From assembly GCA_023247215.1 (NCBI GenBank), contig JAHFGX010000005.1, positions 1 to 50,207 on the forward strand: 50,207 nucleotides of DNA, given 5' to 3'. This document shows, one piece after another, positions 6,883 through 15,863 of this stretch. Each line of letters opens with the position of its first letter. Position 1 is the first letter of the stretch. Under the pieces are notes generated by a model. That model ran no database searches. It worked only from the letters and a program-made list of their open reading frames with translations, and had not been told where the DNA came from. The translations under genes were made by a program, and so were the position numbers. The stretch is from Candidatus Omnitrophota bacterium (GTDB taxonomy: Bacteria; Omnitrophota; Gorgyraeia; Aquiviventales; Aquiviventaceae).

Positions 6883-7632
6883 ATGCCGGCTACCACCTAC
6901 CACACCACCGTCGAGCGGATTGACGTCCTCTCGTACAACGTGCGCAGCTTCCGCTTGAAGCTTGCGCAGCCGTTCGAGTTCCAGGCGGGCCAGTTCGTCA
7001 TCATCAACATCCCGGCGGACCTGCCCGGGGCGCCGCCCGACGTGCGCGCCCGCGCGGCCCAGAGCGGCGGCGGTGTGGTCAAGCGCGCGTACTCGATCGC
7101 TTCCCCGCCACACGAGGCCAACATCGTCGAGCTGTGCATCCAGCACGTCGAGCACGGCATCGCCTCGACGTTCTTCTGGCAGCTGAAGGAGGGCATGCCG
7201 GTGAGCCTCTCCGGCCCGCACGGCCGTTTCACGCTCAAGGAGCCGCTGACCTACGAGCCGGTCTTCCTGGCCACCGGCACCGGGGTGGCGCCGTTCCGCA
7301 GCATGATCAAACACCTGATGCACATCTCCTTCACCAACCAGATGTGGCTGCTCTTCGGCTGCCGGTACGAGCACGGCCTGCTGTATGAAGGTGAGTTCCG
7401 GGCCATCGCGTCGCTGCGGCGCAACCTGCGCTACATCCCGACGGTGAGCCGGCCCAAGGAATGGCTGGGCGAAACCGGGCACATCCAGCAGACGTTCCTC
7501 AAGCACATCACCGATGTGAGCAACAAAGAGATTTACCTGTGCGGCTGGTCGGAAGTGGTCAAATCGGTCATGACCGACCTCACCGCCGCCGGCATCCCCA
7601 GCGCCAGGCTCCACTACGAAGAGTGGGCTTAA
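6883..7632 (+). CDS. FAD/NAD(P)-binding oxidoreductase, ferredoxin-NADP reductase superfamily
   Basis: 249 residues from 'MPATTYHTTV'. The upstream ATG at 6859 lies inside the predicted -10 box. The FAD-binding barrel shows 'KRAYSIAS' (the RxYS motif); the NAD(P) domain shows 'ATGTGVAPFRSMI' and ends 'YLCGWSEVVKSVM'. A single-protein reductase transferring electrons between NAD(P)H and a carrier such as ferredoxin or a quinone is expected. There is no iron-sulfur domain. It precedes the MqnD-like gene by 17 bases and is likely co-transcribed with it; a link to quinone chemistry is only inferred. Confidence 0.82.
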   Translation: MPATTYHTTVERIDVLSYNVRSFRLKLAQPFEFQAGQFVIINIPADLPGAPPDVRARAAQSGGGVVKRAYSIASPPHEANIVELCIQHVEHGIASTFFWQLKEGMPVSLSGPHGRFTLKEPLTYEPVFLATGTGVAPFRSMIKHLMHISFTNQMWLLFGCRYEHGLLYEGEFRAIASLRRNLRYIPTVSRPKEWLGETGHIQQTFLKHITDVSNKEIYLCGWSEVVKSVMTDLTAAGIPSARLHYEEWA

Positions 7633-7649
7633 CCGGAAAGCGCGCGACC

Positions 7650-8504
7650 ATGACCCAGACTCACGAGATCAGCGTCGGACACACCCCGGACATGGACGAC
7701 GCCTTCATGTTCTACGCCTGGACCGAGGGAAAAATCTCCGCCGGCGGGCTGCAGGTCCGCCACGTCATCGAGGACATCCAAACGCTCAACCAGCGCGCGC
7801 TCCGCGCGGAGCTGGACGTCACCGCGATCTCGGCGGCCGCCTACCCCGCGCTCGCCAAGGACTATTGGATCCTCTCGGTCGGCTCCAGCATCGGGCAGAA
7901 CTACGGCCCGGTGGTGGTTTCGTCCACCGCCATGAGCCCGGAAGAACTCCGCGGCAAGCGCATCGGGGTGCCGGGATTGCAGACCACCGCCTACTTGTTG
8001 CTGCGCCTGGCGGTGGACGGGTTTGAAGCCGTCCCGATGAGCTTTGAGCGGATTTCAGACGCGGTGCTGCGGGGCGAGGTGGACGCCGGGCTGTTGATCC
8101 ACGAGCGGCAGCTCACCTATCACGACCAAGGGCTGCTGCCGATTCTGGACTTGGGGATGTGGTGGCACACACACGTCGGGCTGCCGCTGCCGCTGGGGCT
8201 GAACGTGGTCAAGCAATCGCTGGGGACGGCGCTGGCGTCGCAGATCGCGCAGGGGCTGCGGGAGAGCATCCTGTACGCGATGAGCCATCAGGAAGACGCG
8301 CTGGCGTGGTCGCTGCAGTTCGGGCGCGGCATTGACTTGACGCGGGCCCGCCAGTTCGTGGGCATGTACGTCAACGAAGAGACGCTGCTGCTCTCGCCGC
8401 ACACCCGCCAGGCGCTGGAGGAGCTCTACCGGCGCGCCCGCGAGGCGGAGCTGATTGATCCGCACCCGCAGCCGCTGACGTTTATTGAGCCGGTCGCCCG
8501 CTAG
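7650..8504 (+). CDS. mqnD: MqnD-like 1,4-dihydroxy-6-naphthoate synthase (MqnA/MqnD family)
   Basis: 284 residues from 'MTQTHEISVGHTPDMDDAFM'; the earlier track start lies inside the previous gene. The periplasmic-binding-protein fold of the MqnA/MqnD family is clear ('ELRGKRIGVPGLQTTAYLLLRL', 'GEVDAGLLIHERQLTYHDQGL'). The 'GHTPDMDDAFMFYAW' opening belongs to the branch with DDAF in place of the NDTF of classical MqnD. MqnD converts cyclic dehypoxanthine futalosine to dihydroxynaphthoate. The other pathway genes lie 2-9 kb away, which supports the role. A general substrate-binding protein of this family is possible. The 3' end overlaps def by 23 bases, convergently. Confidence 0.78.
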   Translation: MTQTHEISVGHTPDMDDAFMFYAWTEGKISAGGLQVRHVIEDIQTLNQRALRAELDVTAISAAAYPALAKDYWILSVGSSIGQNYGPVVVSSTAMSPEELRGKRIGVPGLQTTAYLLLRLAVDGFEAVPMSFERISDAVLRGEVDAGLLIHERQLTYHDQGLLPILDLGMWWHTHVGLPLPLGLNVVKQSLGTALASQIAQGLRESILYAMSHQEDALAWSLQFGRGIDLTRARQFVGMYVNEETLLLSPHTRQALEELYRRAREAELIDPHPQPLTFIEPVAR

Positions 8505-9018
8505 TCCCGTCCGCGCGCCAATACGTCTTGCGCTGGAAGACGTCCGTTTTGGCGTTGCTGACGCGGTCGAGAAACAGTTTGCCCTGCAGGTGGTCCACTT
8601 CGTGCTGGACCGCAATCGCCTCAAACCCCTCGAACCACGCCGTCCACGGCCGGCCCTCAGCGTCGCGCGCTTGCACCCGCACCCGGGCGGCCCGGCGGAC
8701 GTTGCCGGTTAAGTCCGGGACCGACAGGCATCCTTCCCGCTGCAGCACCGCCCCGTCCGCCTCGACGATCTGAGGATTCACCAGCACCATCAACCCGCTC
8801 TCCGGCGCGCCTTTGGGATGGCGGCTGGTCTCCAGCACCGCCACGGCCCATCGGACGCCGACTTGCGGCGCGGCCAACCCCACGCAGCGCGGGTGATGGC
8901 GCATCGTCGCAGTGAGGTCGTGAATCAGGCGGTGGACGGTCGGGGTGACGCGCTCAACGGACTGGCAGGACAGCTTGAGGATCGGATCGGGAAAGACGCG
9001 AACCGGCAGCACGGCCAT
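8482..9018 (-). CDS. def: Peptide deformylase
   Basis: 178 residues carrying all three deformylase motifs: motif 1 'CVGLAAPQVGV' (G-x-G-LAAPQ with the first Gly replaced by Cys), motif 2 'EGCLSVPD' with the metal-binding Cys, and motif 3 'QHEVDHLQG' with the two metal-binding His and catalytic Glu. It removes the formyl group from nascent N-terminal methionine. It is the last gene of the long leftward train, 15 bases after the ACT-domain gene. Confidence 0.95.
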   Translation of the reverse strand: MAVLPVRVFPDPILKLSCQSVERVTPTVHRLIHDLTATMRHHPRCVGLAAPQVGVRWAVAVLETSRHPKGAPESGLMVLVNPQIVEADGAVLQREGCLSVPDLTGNVRRAARVRVQARDAEGRPWTAWFEGFEAIAVQHEVDHLQGKLFLDRVSNAKTDVFQRKTYWRADGTSGRPAQ

Positions 9019-9033
9019 GCGGTTCGGGGCGGG

Positions 9034-9606
9034 CTACAGCACGGCGGTGTCTACGGCTCGGCAGCCGATCTCCACGCCCAGCCGCTTGCCCAACTGGCGC
9101 AAGCGTGGTTCCAGCCGGCTCACGCTGAGACGGGAGGGTAGCTGGACTTCCAGCACCAGCAGGTAGAGCGGCGGGCGGGACGCGCGGCCCTTGCTCGGAG
9201 CGGCCAGATGCGTGGAGAGATCAATGATGTTGACGCGGTGGCTCGCCAGCAGATGCGAGACGTGATAGACGATGCCCGGCCGGTCCGCGCCATAGACGGA
9301 AATCAGGTGGGAGGGACCGGAGGGCGCGGCGCGATGCGTGACGGCCTTCAGGTGGACCGCCAACCCGAACCGGCGCGACACCGCGGCAAACGCGCGCTCC
9401 AATTTTACCGCGGAGAGGGCTGCGGGCGCGGTCAAGGCCAGCATGATGGTGAACTCTCCGGCCAGCCGCGTCATGGCCGAGTCTTCGAGGTTGCCGCCCA
9501 GGCGGAAGAGCACTTCGGTGACCCCGGCGACCATGCCGGGGCGGTCGTTGCCCGACGCGGTCAGGATCCACGTGCGATGCGCCGCGCCCGTCCGTGATCC
9601 GGCCAT
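9034..9606 (-). CDS. Double ACT-domain protein, GcvR-like
   Basis: 190 residues with two ACT domains. The first starts near residue 13 ('WILTASGNDRPGMVAGVTEVLFRLGGNLEDSAMTRLAGEF', quoted in parts as GNDRPGMVAGVTEVL), the second near residue 100 ('VYGADRPGIVYHVSHLLASH'). This is the layout of GcvR, the glycine-cleavage repressor, and of related amino-acid sensing proteins. There is no DNA-binding domain, so it should act through a partner or by ligand sensing. The start ATG overlaps the bioB stop (TAATG), implying coupled translation. Confidence 0.8.
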   Translation of the reverse strand: MAGSRTGAAHRTWILTASGNDRPGMVAGVTEVLFRLGGNLEDSAMTRLAGEFTIMLALTAPAALSAVKLERAFAAVSRRFGLAVHLKAVTHRAAPSGPSHLISVYGADRPGIVYHVSHLLASHRVNIIDLSTHLAAPSKGRASRPPLYLLVLEVQLPSRLSVSRLEPRLRQLGKRLGVEIGCRAVDTAVL

Positions 9607-10616
9607 TACGCGCAGCTCCTCGCTCCGGCGTCCACCGACACCGGCTCCAGTTCAAATCCCAAATCCGCCACCATCTGATGCGCGGCCTGCGCCTGCTGGC
9701 CGGGCGTGGTCAGATACCCTTCGACGAAAATTGAATTCGCCGGGTAGAGCACGAGCGCCTGCAGCGAGCGCAGGTTCAACTCCCGCCCGCCGGCGGCGCG
9801 CAAATCGCTCTTGGGGTTGAGCAGCCGGAACAAGCAGAGCACCTTCAGGCAGCGCCAGGGGCTCAAGTGCTCGTAGCCGGCCATCGGCGTGCCGTCAATG
9901 GGATGCAGGAAGTTGATGGGCAGCGAGTCTACGTCGCTCTCGCGCAGCGCGTAGGCCAGGTCGAGGATGTCGGCGTCCGTTTCCCCCATGCCGATGATCC
10001 CGCCGCTGCAGGTGCGCAGCCCGGCCTGCTTGACGTGGCGCAGCGTGTTGATGCGGTCCTGGTAGGTGTGCGTCGTGCAGATCTGCGGGTGAAACCGCTC
10101 GCTCGTGTTGAGGTTGTGGTTGACCCACCCCACCCCGGCCTCTTTCAACCGCCGGGCCGGCTCTTCCGCCATGATGCCCAGCGACACGCACACCTCCATT
10201 TCCGGATAGCGCTGCTTGATCAGGCGGGTCGCCTCGCAGAAATGCGCGATGTCCGCTTCGCTGGGGCCGCGCCCGCTGGTCACCATGCAGTACCGGCGGG
10301 ACTTCGCTTCGTAGGCGCGCCCGGCATTCTCGAGCAGCTGGTCCACAGGCAGAAGGCGGTACTTCTCGATCTCGGCTTTGGAGACGGCGGACTGGGAGCA
10401 GTAGTGGCAATCTTCCGGGCAGAGGCCGCTGCGGGCGTTCTGCAGCACGCAGATTTTCACCCGCTTGCCCCAGCGGGCCTTGCGAACCTCGAAGGCGGCT
10501 TGCAGCGCTTCAGGCGTGCGCTCATCCGGCAGGGACAGGACCGACTGCGCTTCATCGCGGGTCAGCGCGTCGCCGCCCAGCGACTTTGCCACATAGGAGC
10601 TCCAATCCATGGCCAT
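9606..10616 (-). CDS. bioB: Biotin synthase (radical SAM)
   Basis: 336 residues from the ATG at 10616, 2 bases after the previous stop; the track start at 10673 lies inside the upstream gene. The radical-SAM motif is 'CPEDCHYCSQ' (CxxxCxxC), and the [2Fe-2S] ligand region is represented by 'KICVLQNARSGLCPEDC', 'YCMVTSGRGPS', 'HNLNTSERFHPQICTTHTY' and 'CSGGIIGMGE'. It inserts sulfur into dethiobiotin. No other bio genes are in the window, so biotin synthesis must be completed elsewhere. It needs Fe-S repair, consistent with the Fe-S themes nearby. Confidence 0.95.
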   Translation of the reverse strand: MAMDWSSYVAKSLGGDALTRDEAQSVLSLPDERTPEALQAAFEVRKARWGKRVKICVLQNARSGLCPEDCHYCSQSAVSKAEIEKYRLLPVDQLLENAGRAYEAKSRRYCMVTSGRGPSEADIAHFCEATRLIKQRYPEMEVCVSLGIMAEEPARRLKEAGVGWVNHNLNTSERFHPQICTTHTYQDRINTLRHVKQAGLRTCSGGIIGMGETDADILDLAYALRESDVDSLPINFLHPIDGTPMAGYEHLSPWRCLKVLCLFRLLNPKSDLRAAGGRELNLRSLQALVLYPANSIFVEGYLTTPGQQAQAAHQMVADLGFELEPVSVDAGARSCA

Positions 10617-10618
10617 CG

Positions 10619-11101
10619 TTATGGAGTCGAGGCGGTCAGGGTATCTTTGACAAGGCTCGCCGAGCGTTCCCACGCCTCAGGATCCAGGCGGATCAGCTCC
10701 TCCCGAAGACGCTGACGCTCGACGAAGCTCAAGGGTTCAAGCGACACCCTGCCTTGCATCGCTTCCGCCATACGGTTGACCTGCCCGGCCACACTTTTGT
10801 AGCCGAGACGGTCCTGGGCGTTGATGAGTACCTCACTGGCCGCGATCCCCAGGTAGCGCAGCGGCTGTTGCGCCGCATCCAACTCCACAGCCACCCAGAT
10901 CATCCAGTAGGATGCGGCATGCCCCGCGTCTTCACGTCGCTTCACCCATTCGGCGACTGGTCCCTCGACGGCGCTTCGGCCGTGGAGCGCGCCCGCGTCC
11001 AGCACCACGTCCCCGTCAGGTGAGAGCACCAGCGCCGTCACCAACGTGTTCGGGGCCATCACCTCGCCGAGCTTCGCGGAGAGCGGAACCGGCTGCATCA
11101 T
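10619..11101 (-). CDS. Unknown protein encoded between mqnC and bioB
   Basis: 160 residues, not recognised. The ATG at 11101 shares its A with the mqnC stop (TGATG), and bioB starts 2 bases after its own stop, so it is embedded in the operon. The N-terminal half ('MAPNTLVTALVLSPDGDVVLDAGALHG') looks like a small mixed alpha/beta domain. It is followed by 'SYWMIWVAVELD' and a charged helical C-terminus. There is no signal peptide, membrane span, or cysteine. Its size and motifs do not fit MqnB or a menaquinone methyltransferase. Codon use is like the neighbours, which supports a real gene. Confidence 0.75.
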   Translation of the reverse strand: MMQPVPLSAKLGEVMAPNTLVTALVLSPDGDVVLDAGALHGRSAVEGPVAEWVKRREDAGHAASYWMIWVAVELDAAQQPLRYLGIAASEVLINAQDRLGYKSVAGQVNRMAEAMQGRVSLEPLSFVERQRLREELIRLDPEAWERSASLVKDTLTASTP

Positions 11102-12186
11102 CACCAGCGCCGGATCGTCTCGTAGAGGGTGGTGCGCTGGGCCGGCTGGAAGCCGGACTCGCGGATCAAGGTCACGATCTCCTCCACGGTGGTTTTATTG
11201 ACGAAGCTGGTGGCCGCGTGGACGTTTTCCTCGAAGAGGGTGCCGCCGAAGTCGTCCGCCCCGAAATGGAGCGCGACCTGGCCGGTTTTCTTCCCCTCCG
11301 AGAACCACGAGGCTTGGACGTGCGGCACGTTGTCGAGGTAGAGCCGCGAGAGGGCGATCACGCGCAGGTACTTGGTGGGCAGCGCGTGGCGCGTGATGTG
11401 CTTCTCCAGCGGCGTGTTGCCCGGCTTGAAGCTCCACGGCACAAACGCCGTGAACCCGCCGGTCTCATCCTGCAGGCTGCGGACGTGCTCCAGATGCTCG
11501 AGGATGTCTTCGTCCTCTTCGATGTGGCCCATCATCATCGTCGCGGTGGACTTGAAGCCCAGCCGGTGCGCCTCGCGATGGACGGTGAGCCAGGACTCCA
11601 CCCCGCCCTTCTTGGGCGCCAAGCGCCGGCGGATGCGATCCGACAAAATCTCCGCCCCGCCGCCGGGCAGCGTCAGTTGCCCGGCTTCTTTCAGCCGGCC
11701 CAGCACTTCCTGCAGCGGCAAGCCTGACACCTCGGCCATCGTGTGGATTTCCGACGCGGTAAAAAAGTGGGGGGTGACGTTCGGGAAGCGGCGCCGGGTC
11801 TCGCGGACGAGCGAGGTGTAGTACTCAAGCGGCAGCTCTTTGTTGTGGCCGCCCTGCAGCAGCACCGTCGTCGCGCCCAGGTCGGCCGCGCGCTGCACCT
11901 TTTCCATCACCTGCTCGACGGTGAGCGTGTAGGCGTCTTTGTCGCCGGGCTTGCGGTAAAAAGCGCAGAAGACGCAGTCGGTCTTGCAGATATTGGTGTA
12001 GTTGGGGTTGGAGTCGATGACAAAGGTGACCACCGGCTCGGGATGGAGGCGGAAACGCACCGCATTGGCCAGCTCGCCCAGGTCCAGCAGCTCGCTCTCC
12101 TGGAGGAGCCACAACCCCTCTTCGCGGGTGAGCCGCCCGCCGGCGCGGACCTTGTCCGCGATCCCCTCAGAGCAAGCGGTGCTCAT
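11101..12186 (-). CDS. mqnC: Cyclic dehypoxanthine futalosine synthase (radical SAM)
   Basis: 361 residues. The radical-SAM cluster motif is 'CKTDCVFCAFYR'. The family-specific segments 'LLQGGHNKELPLEYYTSL', 'TLPGGGAEILSDRIR', 'KSTATMMMGHIE' and 'LHFGADDFGGTLFEENVH' are all present. MqnC cyclises dehypoxanthine futalosine in the futalosine menaquinone pathway. The start overlaps the end of mqnA by 20 bases. Paralogous to MqnE two genes upstream, but distinguishable by the 'CVFCAFYR' and 'GGHNKELP' motifs. Confidence 0.94.
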   Translation of the reverse strand: MSTACSEGIADKVRAGGRLTREEGLWLLQESELLDLGELANAVRFRLHPEPVVTFVIDSNPNYTNICKTDCVFCAFYRKPGDKDAYTLTVEQVMEKVQRAADLGATTVLLQGGHNKELPLEYYTSLVRETRRRFPNVTPHFFTASEIHTMAEVSGLPLQEVLGRLKEAGQLTLPGGGAEILSDRIRRRLAPKKGGVESWLTVHREAHRLGFKSTATMMMGHIEEDEDILEHLEHVRSLQDETGGFTAFVPWSFKPGNTPLEKHITRHALPTKYLRVIALSRLYLDNVPHVQASWFSEGKKTGQVALHFGADDFGGTLFEENVHAATSFVNKTTVEEIVTLIRESGFQPAQRTTLYETIRRW

Positions 12187-12985
12187 ACGCCAGCTCCGTG
12201 AAACGGCTGATGCCTTGCTCTTCCATCTCGCCCAGGCGATACACGAACTGCTCCAGATAGGCGCTGACGGCTTCCGGCGGCAGCCCGAGCGCTGCGGCCC
12301 GGTCCCGGCCGATCTCCGGCAGCCGGCCGTGATTCGCGCTCAGCGCCTTGAACACCGCGCGGTTGAGCTGGTCCTTGGCTTCCGCGTCGCACTCCCGACG
12401 CACCGCCCACACCGCAAAGACACACGGCAGATGCTGCCACAGCCACCACTCGAAGGAGAGGTCCACCTCAAACGGATGCGTGCGGTTGGCGGCGCGGAAC
12501 TGCATGGCTTCGTCTCCGATCAAGAGCATCGCCGGCACGTCTTCGGACAGGCGCGCGGGCGAAGCGCTCCACCCCTGCTCTACCCGGCGATACTGGAGGC
12601 CGGGGAGGTGGTCCCGCTGCTCCAGGATGAGGCGCAGCAGCACGGCGGTCGTCGAGGTTTCTTCGGTCACCGCGATGGCCGCCCCGCCCAATTGCCGCAT
12701 CGGCACGCGCGAAAACAGGAAGGTGCTCCCTGAGCGCCCCCGTGCCGCGATGCCGAGGTGCCCCATCCGTTCGAAGCGGTCCTGGAGCCGCAGGAAATCC
12801 ACCAGCGACATCGGCCCGGCGTCCACCCGGTCGGCGTCCGCCTCCTGGCCAAGCTGACGCGGCGGCATGGCGCTGGCCTGCCACCGAGCGCCCAGCGCCA
12901 AGCCGTGAAAGAACGGCTCGCAGTTGAGGTACGGCAGATGGGCGAGCGCGTACGTGCGAGCGGGGGTGTGAACGTCGGTCGTCAT
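12167..12985 (-). CDS. mqnA: Chorismate dehydratase
   Basis: 272 residues from 'MTTDVHTPARTYALAHLPYLNC'. The track start at 13183 runs into mqnE and was rejected; 12985 is 16 bases after the mqnE stop. The N-terminal 'YLNCEPFFHGLA', the mid-region 'VTEETSTTAVLLRLIL', 'LLIGDEAMQF' and 'WQHLPCVFAVWAVRR' match the MqnA family. The enzyme dehydrates chorismate to 3-enolpyruvylbenzoate, the first committed step of the futalosine route. It is flanked by mqnE and mqnC in the same operon. Confidence 0.9.
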   Translation of the reverse strand: MTTDVHTPARTYALAHLPYLNCEPFFHGLALGARWQASAMPPRQLGQEADADRVDAGPMSLVDFLRLQDRFERMGHLGIAARGRSGSTFLFSRVPMRQLGGAAIAVTEETSTTAVLLRLILEQRDHLPGLQYRRVEQGWSASPARLSEDVPAMLLIGDEAMQFRAANRTHPFEVDLSFEWWLWQHLPCVFAVWAVRRECDAEAKDQLNRAVFKALSANHGRLPEIGRDRAAALGLPPEAVSAYLEQFVYRLGEMEEQGISRFTELAYEHRLL

Positions 12986-13001
12986 GCGGTTGGAAACCTG
13001 G

Positions 13002-14096
13002 TTAATCGGCAGCGACGAGGCGATGGCCATTTTCGAAGACCTGGAGAACGTTGTAGAGCGCGTCGCGCTCCACCGGCACGCAGCGCGCCTCGCGGATGAG
13101 CTGGATGAGCCGGTCGCGGGTCTGCCGGATCGGGCTTTCCGCATCCGCCGCGTGCATGATGCGCTCTTCGCCGATGGTGCCATCGAGGTCGTCCGCGCCG
13201 AAGTTGAGGGCGACGGAGGCGGTCTCTTCTCCGATGGTCACCCAATAGGCCTTGATGTGCGGGATGTTGTCGAGCAGCAGCCGGGCGATGGCGATGGTCT
13301 TCAGGTCCTCAAGCGCGGAGGCCTGCCGCTCCACCAGCCGGGTCTTGCCCACCTGGTAGGCCAGCGGGATGAAGCTCATGAAGCCGCCGGTCTCGTCCTG
13401 GAGGGCGCGCAGCCGGAGCATGTGGTCCACGCGCTCCTCGTGCGTTTCAATATGGCCGTAGAGCAGCGTCGAGTTGGTGGGGATGCCCAGCCGGTGCGCG
13501 ATCTTGTGGATCTCCAGCCACCGGGGCGCGCCCAGCTTGAACGGGAAGAGCGCCTTGCGCACCCGCTCAGAAAAGACTTCCGCCCCGCCGCCGGGCAGCG
13601 CGTCCAATCCCGCCGCTTTCAATTGCGTCAGCACTTCCTCGACGGTGAGGCGGAATTTCTTGGAGAAGAAATCAATCTCGACGGCGGTGAACGCCTTGAT
13701 CTGCACCTGCGGCACGCGGGCCTTGATGGCCTTGAGCATCTCCACGTAATAGCTCCATGGCCAGTCCGGGTGCAGCCCCCCGACGATGTGGACTTCCCGG
13801 AGGTCGGCATCGCAGCGCGACACCACCTCTTCCAATGTCATCTCGTAGGCGTTGGGGCGGCCGCGCTTGGTGGCGAAGTCGCAAAACTTGCAGGAGAGCA
13901 CGCAGACATTGCTGGGGTTGATCTGCCGGTTGAGCACGAAGTGCGCTTGATTGCCCCACCGGCGCTGCTTGACCTGATTGGCCAGCCGGCCCAGGCGCAG
14001 GAGGTCGTTCGTCCGGTACAGCTCCAGCGCGTCCTCGCGGGTGAGCCGCTCCTGCGCGGCGAGCTTGCCGGTTATGCGGTCCAGTATTGATGCCAT
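13002..14096 (-). CDS. mqnE: Aminodeoxyfutalosine synthase (radical SAM)
   Basis: 364 residues with radical-SAM motif 'CVLSCKFCDFAT', and family segments 'VHIVGGLHPDWPWSYY', 'ALPGGGAEVFSERVR', 'NSTLLYGHIETHEER' and 'LNFGADDLDGTIGEE'. MqnE joins 3-enolpyruvylbenzoate with SAM to give aminodeoxyfutalosine. Its presence means this organism uses the MqnE branch and needs a nucleosidase (MqnB or MTAN type), which is not in this window. Its start overlaps the ubiD-like gene by 25 bases. Confidence 0.94.
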   Translation of the reverse strand: MASILDRITGKLAAQERLTREDALELYRTNDLLRLGRLANQVKQRRWGNQAHFVLNRQINPSNVCVLSCKFCDFATKRGRPNAYEMTLEEVVSRCDADLREVHIVGGLHPDWPWSYYVEMLKAIKARVPQVQIKAFTAVEIDFFSKKFRLTVEEVLTQLKAAGLDALPGGGAEVFSERVRKALFPFKLGAPRWLEIHKIAHRLGIPTNSTLLYGHIETHEERVDHMLRLRALQDETGGFMSFIPLAYQVGKTRLVERQASALEDLKTIAIARLLLDNIPHIKAYWVTIGEETASVALNFGADDLDGTIGEERIMHAADAESPIRQTRDRLIQLIREARCVPVERDALYNVLQVFENGHRLVAAD

Positions 14097-15862
14097 CGTT
14101 GGTCCACGCGCTTGACGATCGCTGCGTCCATCACCACCGGGTCCGGGTAGCCCCGCTTGAAGGTGGCGTCAATGCCCATCCGGCCCCGGTAGACCGGCCA
14201 GCTTCCCTTCACCGCCGCCTCGGTGAACACCACGTCCCGCGCCGGATCGAAGCGGGTGAAGATGCCCCACAAGAGGCTCTCCGTGTCGCCCAACTCCACG
14301 TCCGGGCTGACCACCGCGATGAGGGTGCAGCCCTCGGCCGCCTTGGCTTTCACCAGGAGCTCGGCGATCGTCCACCCCTCGCCCTCCGCCTGAACGACCA
14401 GCAAGCAGCCCTCCAGACACCGGGACGCTCGAATTCGTGGATGCAGCGCTCGAATCGCCGCGTCGTCTACTTGGGCCGGCCCGCTCGACGGCAGCGACCC
14501 GTGGCGCCTGTCCGCCTCGAACCCAGCGGAGTCGGCGGAGGTCGCGTCCAGCACCATCTTGCTGCCGAGATTGAGGGTGAAGCTGGTGAAATCCAGCGTA
14601 TCAAAAGGCACTCCGGGAAGCAAGAGGAAGTCCTTGGACGGATCGCAGTGCTCCCGGACGGCGCGCAGCACCTCTGTCAGGTTCCGCGCGTCCACGTCCG
14701 CGTCCACCAGGATGACGCACTTGGTGAGCGCCATCTGCCCGGTGCCCAACAAGCCCAGGGCGGTCTTCATGCCTTCCTTGCCGAAGCGCGACTGGATGGA
14801 GGCCACCGCCAGGCTGTGGAAGCCGGTTTCGTAGTAGGCCCAGAGGTCCCGCAGCTCCGGATGGACCAGCCGGATCATCGGCAGCAGCATCTCCTGGACC
14901 GCATTGCCGATATATTTATCTTCCTGGGGCGGTTTGCCGACGACGGCCGAGAGATAGATCGGCTGGCGGCGGCGGGTGACGTGCTGCACCCACAGCGACG
15001 GGAACGGCGCGGGGTGCGAATAGTGGCCGAAGTGGTCGCCGAAGGGCCCTTCGGACATCCGGTCATCAGGCGGGACGAACCCTTCCAGCACAATGTCCGC
15101 CTCCGCCAGCGCCACGGTCATGCCGGTGCGGCCTGTGATGATCGGGATCGAACGGCCCCGGAGGAACCCGGCGAAGGCCAGCTCATCCACGCCTTCGGGC
15201 AGCGGGGCCACCGCCGCGATGTAGAAGATCGGGTCGCCGCCGATGTTGACGGAGACGGCCAGCGCCTTGCCTTGCTGCTCCGCCTTCCAGTAGTGGAACC
15301 CGCCGCCCTTCTGAATCTGCCAGTGCATCAGCACCTGGTCCGGCCCCACCACCTGCATGCGGTAGATGCCAAGGTTGCGCGCGTCGGTGTCCGGGTCGTG
15401 GGTGAGCACCATGCCGCAGGTGATGAACCGGCCGGCGTCGTGGGGCCAGCACTTCATGATGGGAAACTTCGCCAGGTCCGGCTCTTCCACCACCTCGTGC
15501 ACGGGAGCGCGCGCGACCTTGTGAGGCGAGGCGCGCAGGATCCGCCCGATGGTGCGCCATTCCTGGCGCAAGAGCTTGGGGCGCGGCGGGCTGACCGCTT
15601 CGATCAAGCGCTTCAGCTGCGCGCCCACGTCCTGCGGCGACCGTCCCAGCGCCAGCTCAATGCGCCGGTCGTTGCCGAGCAGGTTGATGGCCAAGGGAAA
15701 CGAGGAACCCTTCACCCGCTCGAAGAGGAGGGCCGGGCCCTGCTGCTTCACGACGCGCGTGGCGATCTCGGTGATCTCCAGCTCCGGATCCACCTCCACG
15801 CGGACGCGGGCGAGCTGTCCCTCCCGCTCGAGCAGGGCCACAAACGAGCTCAAATCGCTCAT
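14072..15862 (-). CDS. mqnL: UbiD-family decarboxylase, probable menaquinone-pathway MqnL role
   Basis: 596 residues, longer than E. coli UbiD (about 497). Characteristic blocks: 'HYWKAEQQGKALAVSVNIGGDP', 'GRTGMTVALAEADIVLEGFV' with the catalytic E-x-E-type acids near 'EGPFGDHFGHYS', and 'KCVILVDADVDARN'. UbiD enzymes need prenylated FMN, supplied by the UbiX encoded immediately upstream. In futalosine clusters the pair (MqnL/MqnM) decarboxylates dihydroxynaphthoate intermediates. The position ubiX-ubiD-mqnE-mqnA-mqnC supports this; the symbol is by context. Confidence 0.87.
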   Translation of the reverse strand: MSDLSSFVALLEREGQLARVRVEVDPELEITEIATRVVKQQGPALLFERVKGSSFPLAINLLGNDRRIELALGRSPQDVGAQLKRLIEAVSPPRPKLLRQEWRTIGRILRASPHKVARAPVHEVVEEPDLAKFPIMKCWPHDAGRFITCGMVLTHDPDTDARNLGIYRMQVVGPDQVLMHWQIQKGGGFHYWKAEQQGKALAVSVNIGGDPIFYIAAVAPLPEGVDELAFAGFLRGRSIPIITGRTGMTVALAEADIVLEGFVPPDDRMSEGPFGDHFGHYSHPAPFPSLWVQHVTRRRQPIYLSAVVGKPPQEDKYIGNAVQEMLLPMIRLVHPELRDLWAYYETGFHSLAVASIQSRFGKEGMKTALGLLGTGQMALTKCVILVDADVDARNLTEVLRAVREHCDPSKDFLLLPGVPFDTLDFTSFTLNLGSKMVLDATSADSAGFEADRRHGSLPSSGPAQVDDAAIRALHPRIRASRCLEGCLLVVQAEGEGWTIAELLVKAKAAEGCTLIAVVSPDVELGDTESLLWGIFTRFDPARDVVFTEAAVKGSWPVYRGRMGIDATFKRGYPDPVVMDAAIVKRVDQRWHQYWTA

Positions 15863-15863
15863 G

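Noticed and set aside
6784-7614. 276-residue minus-strand ORF opposite the flavoprotein
   Set aside because: Shadow; the plus-strand frame has the RxYS and GTGVAPFR motifs.
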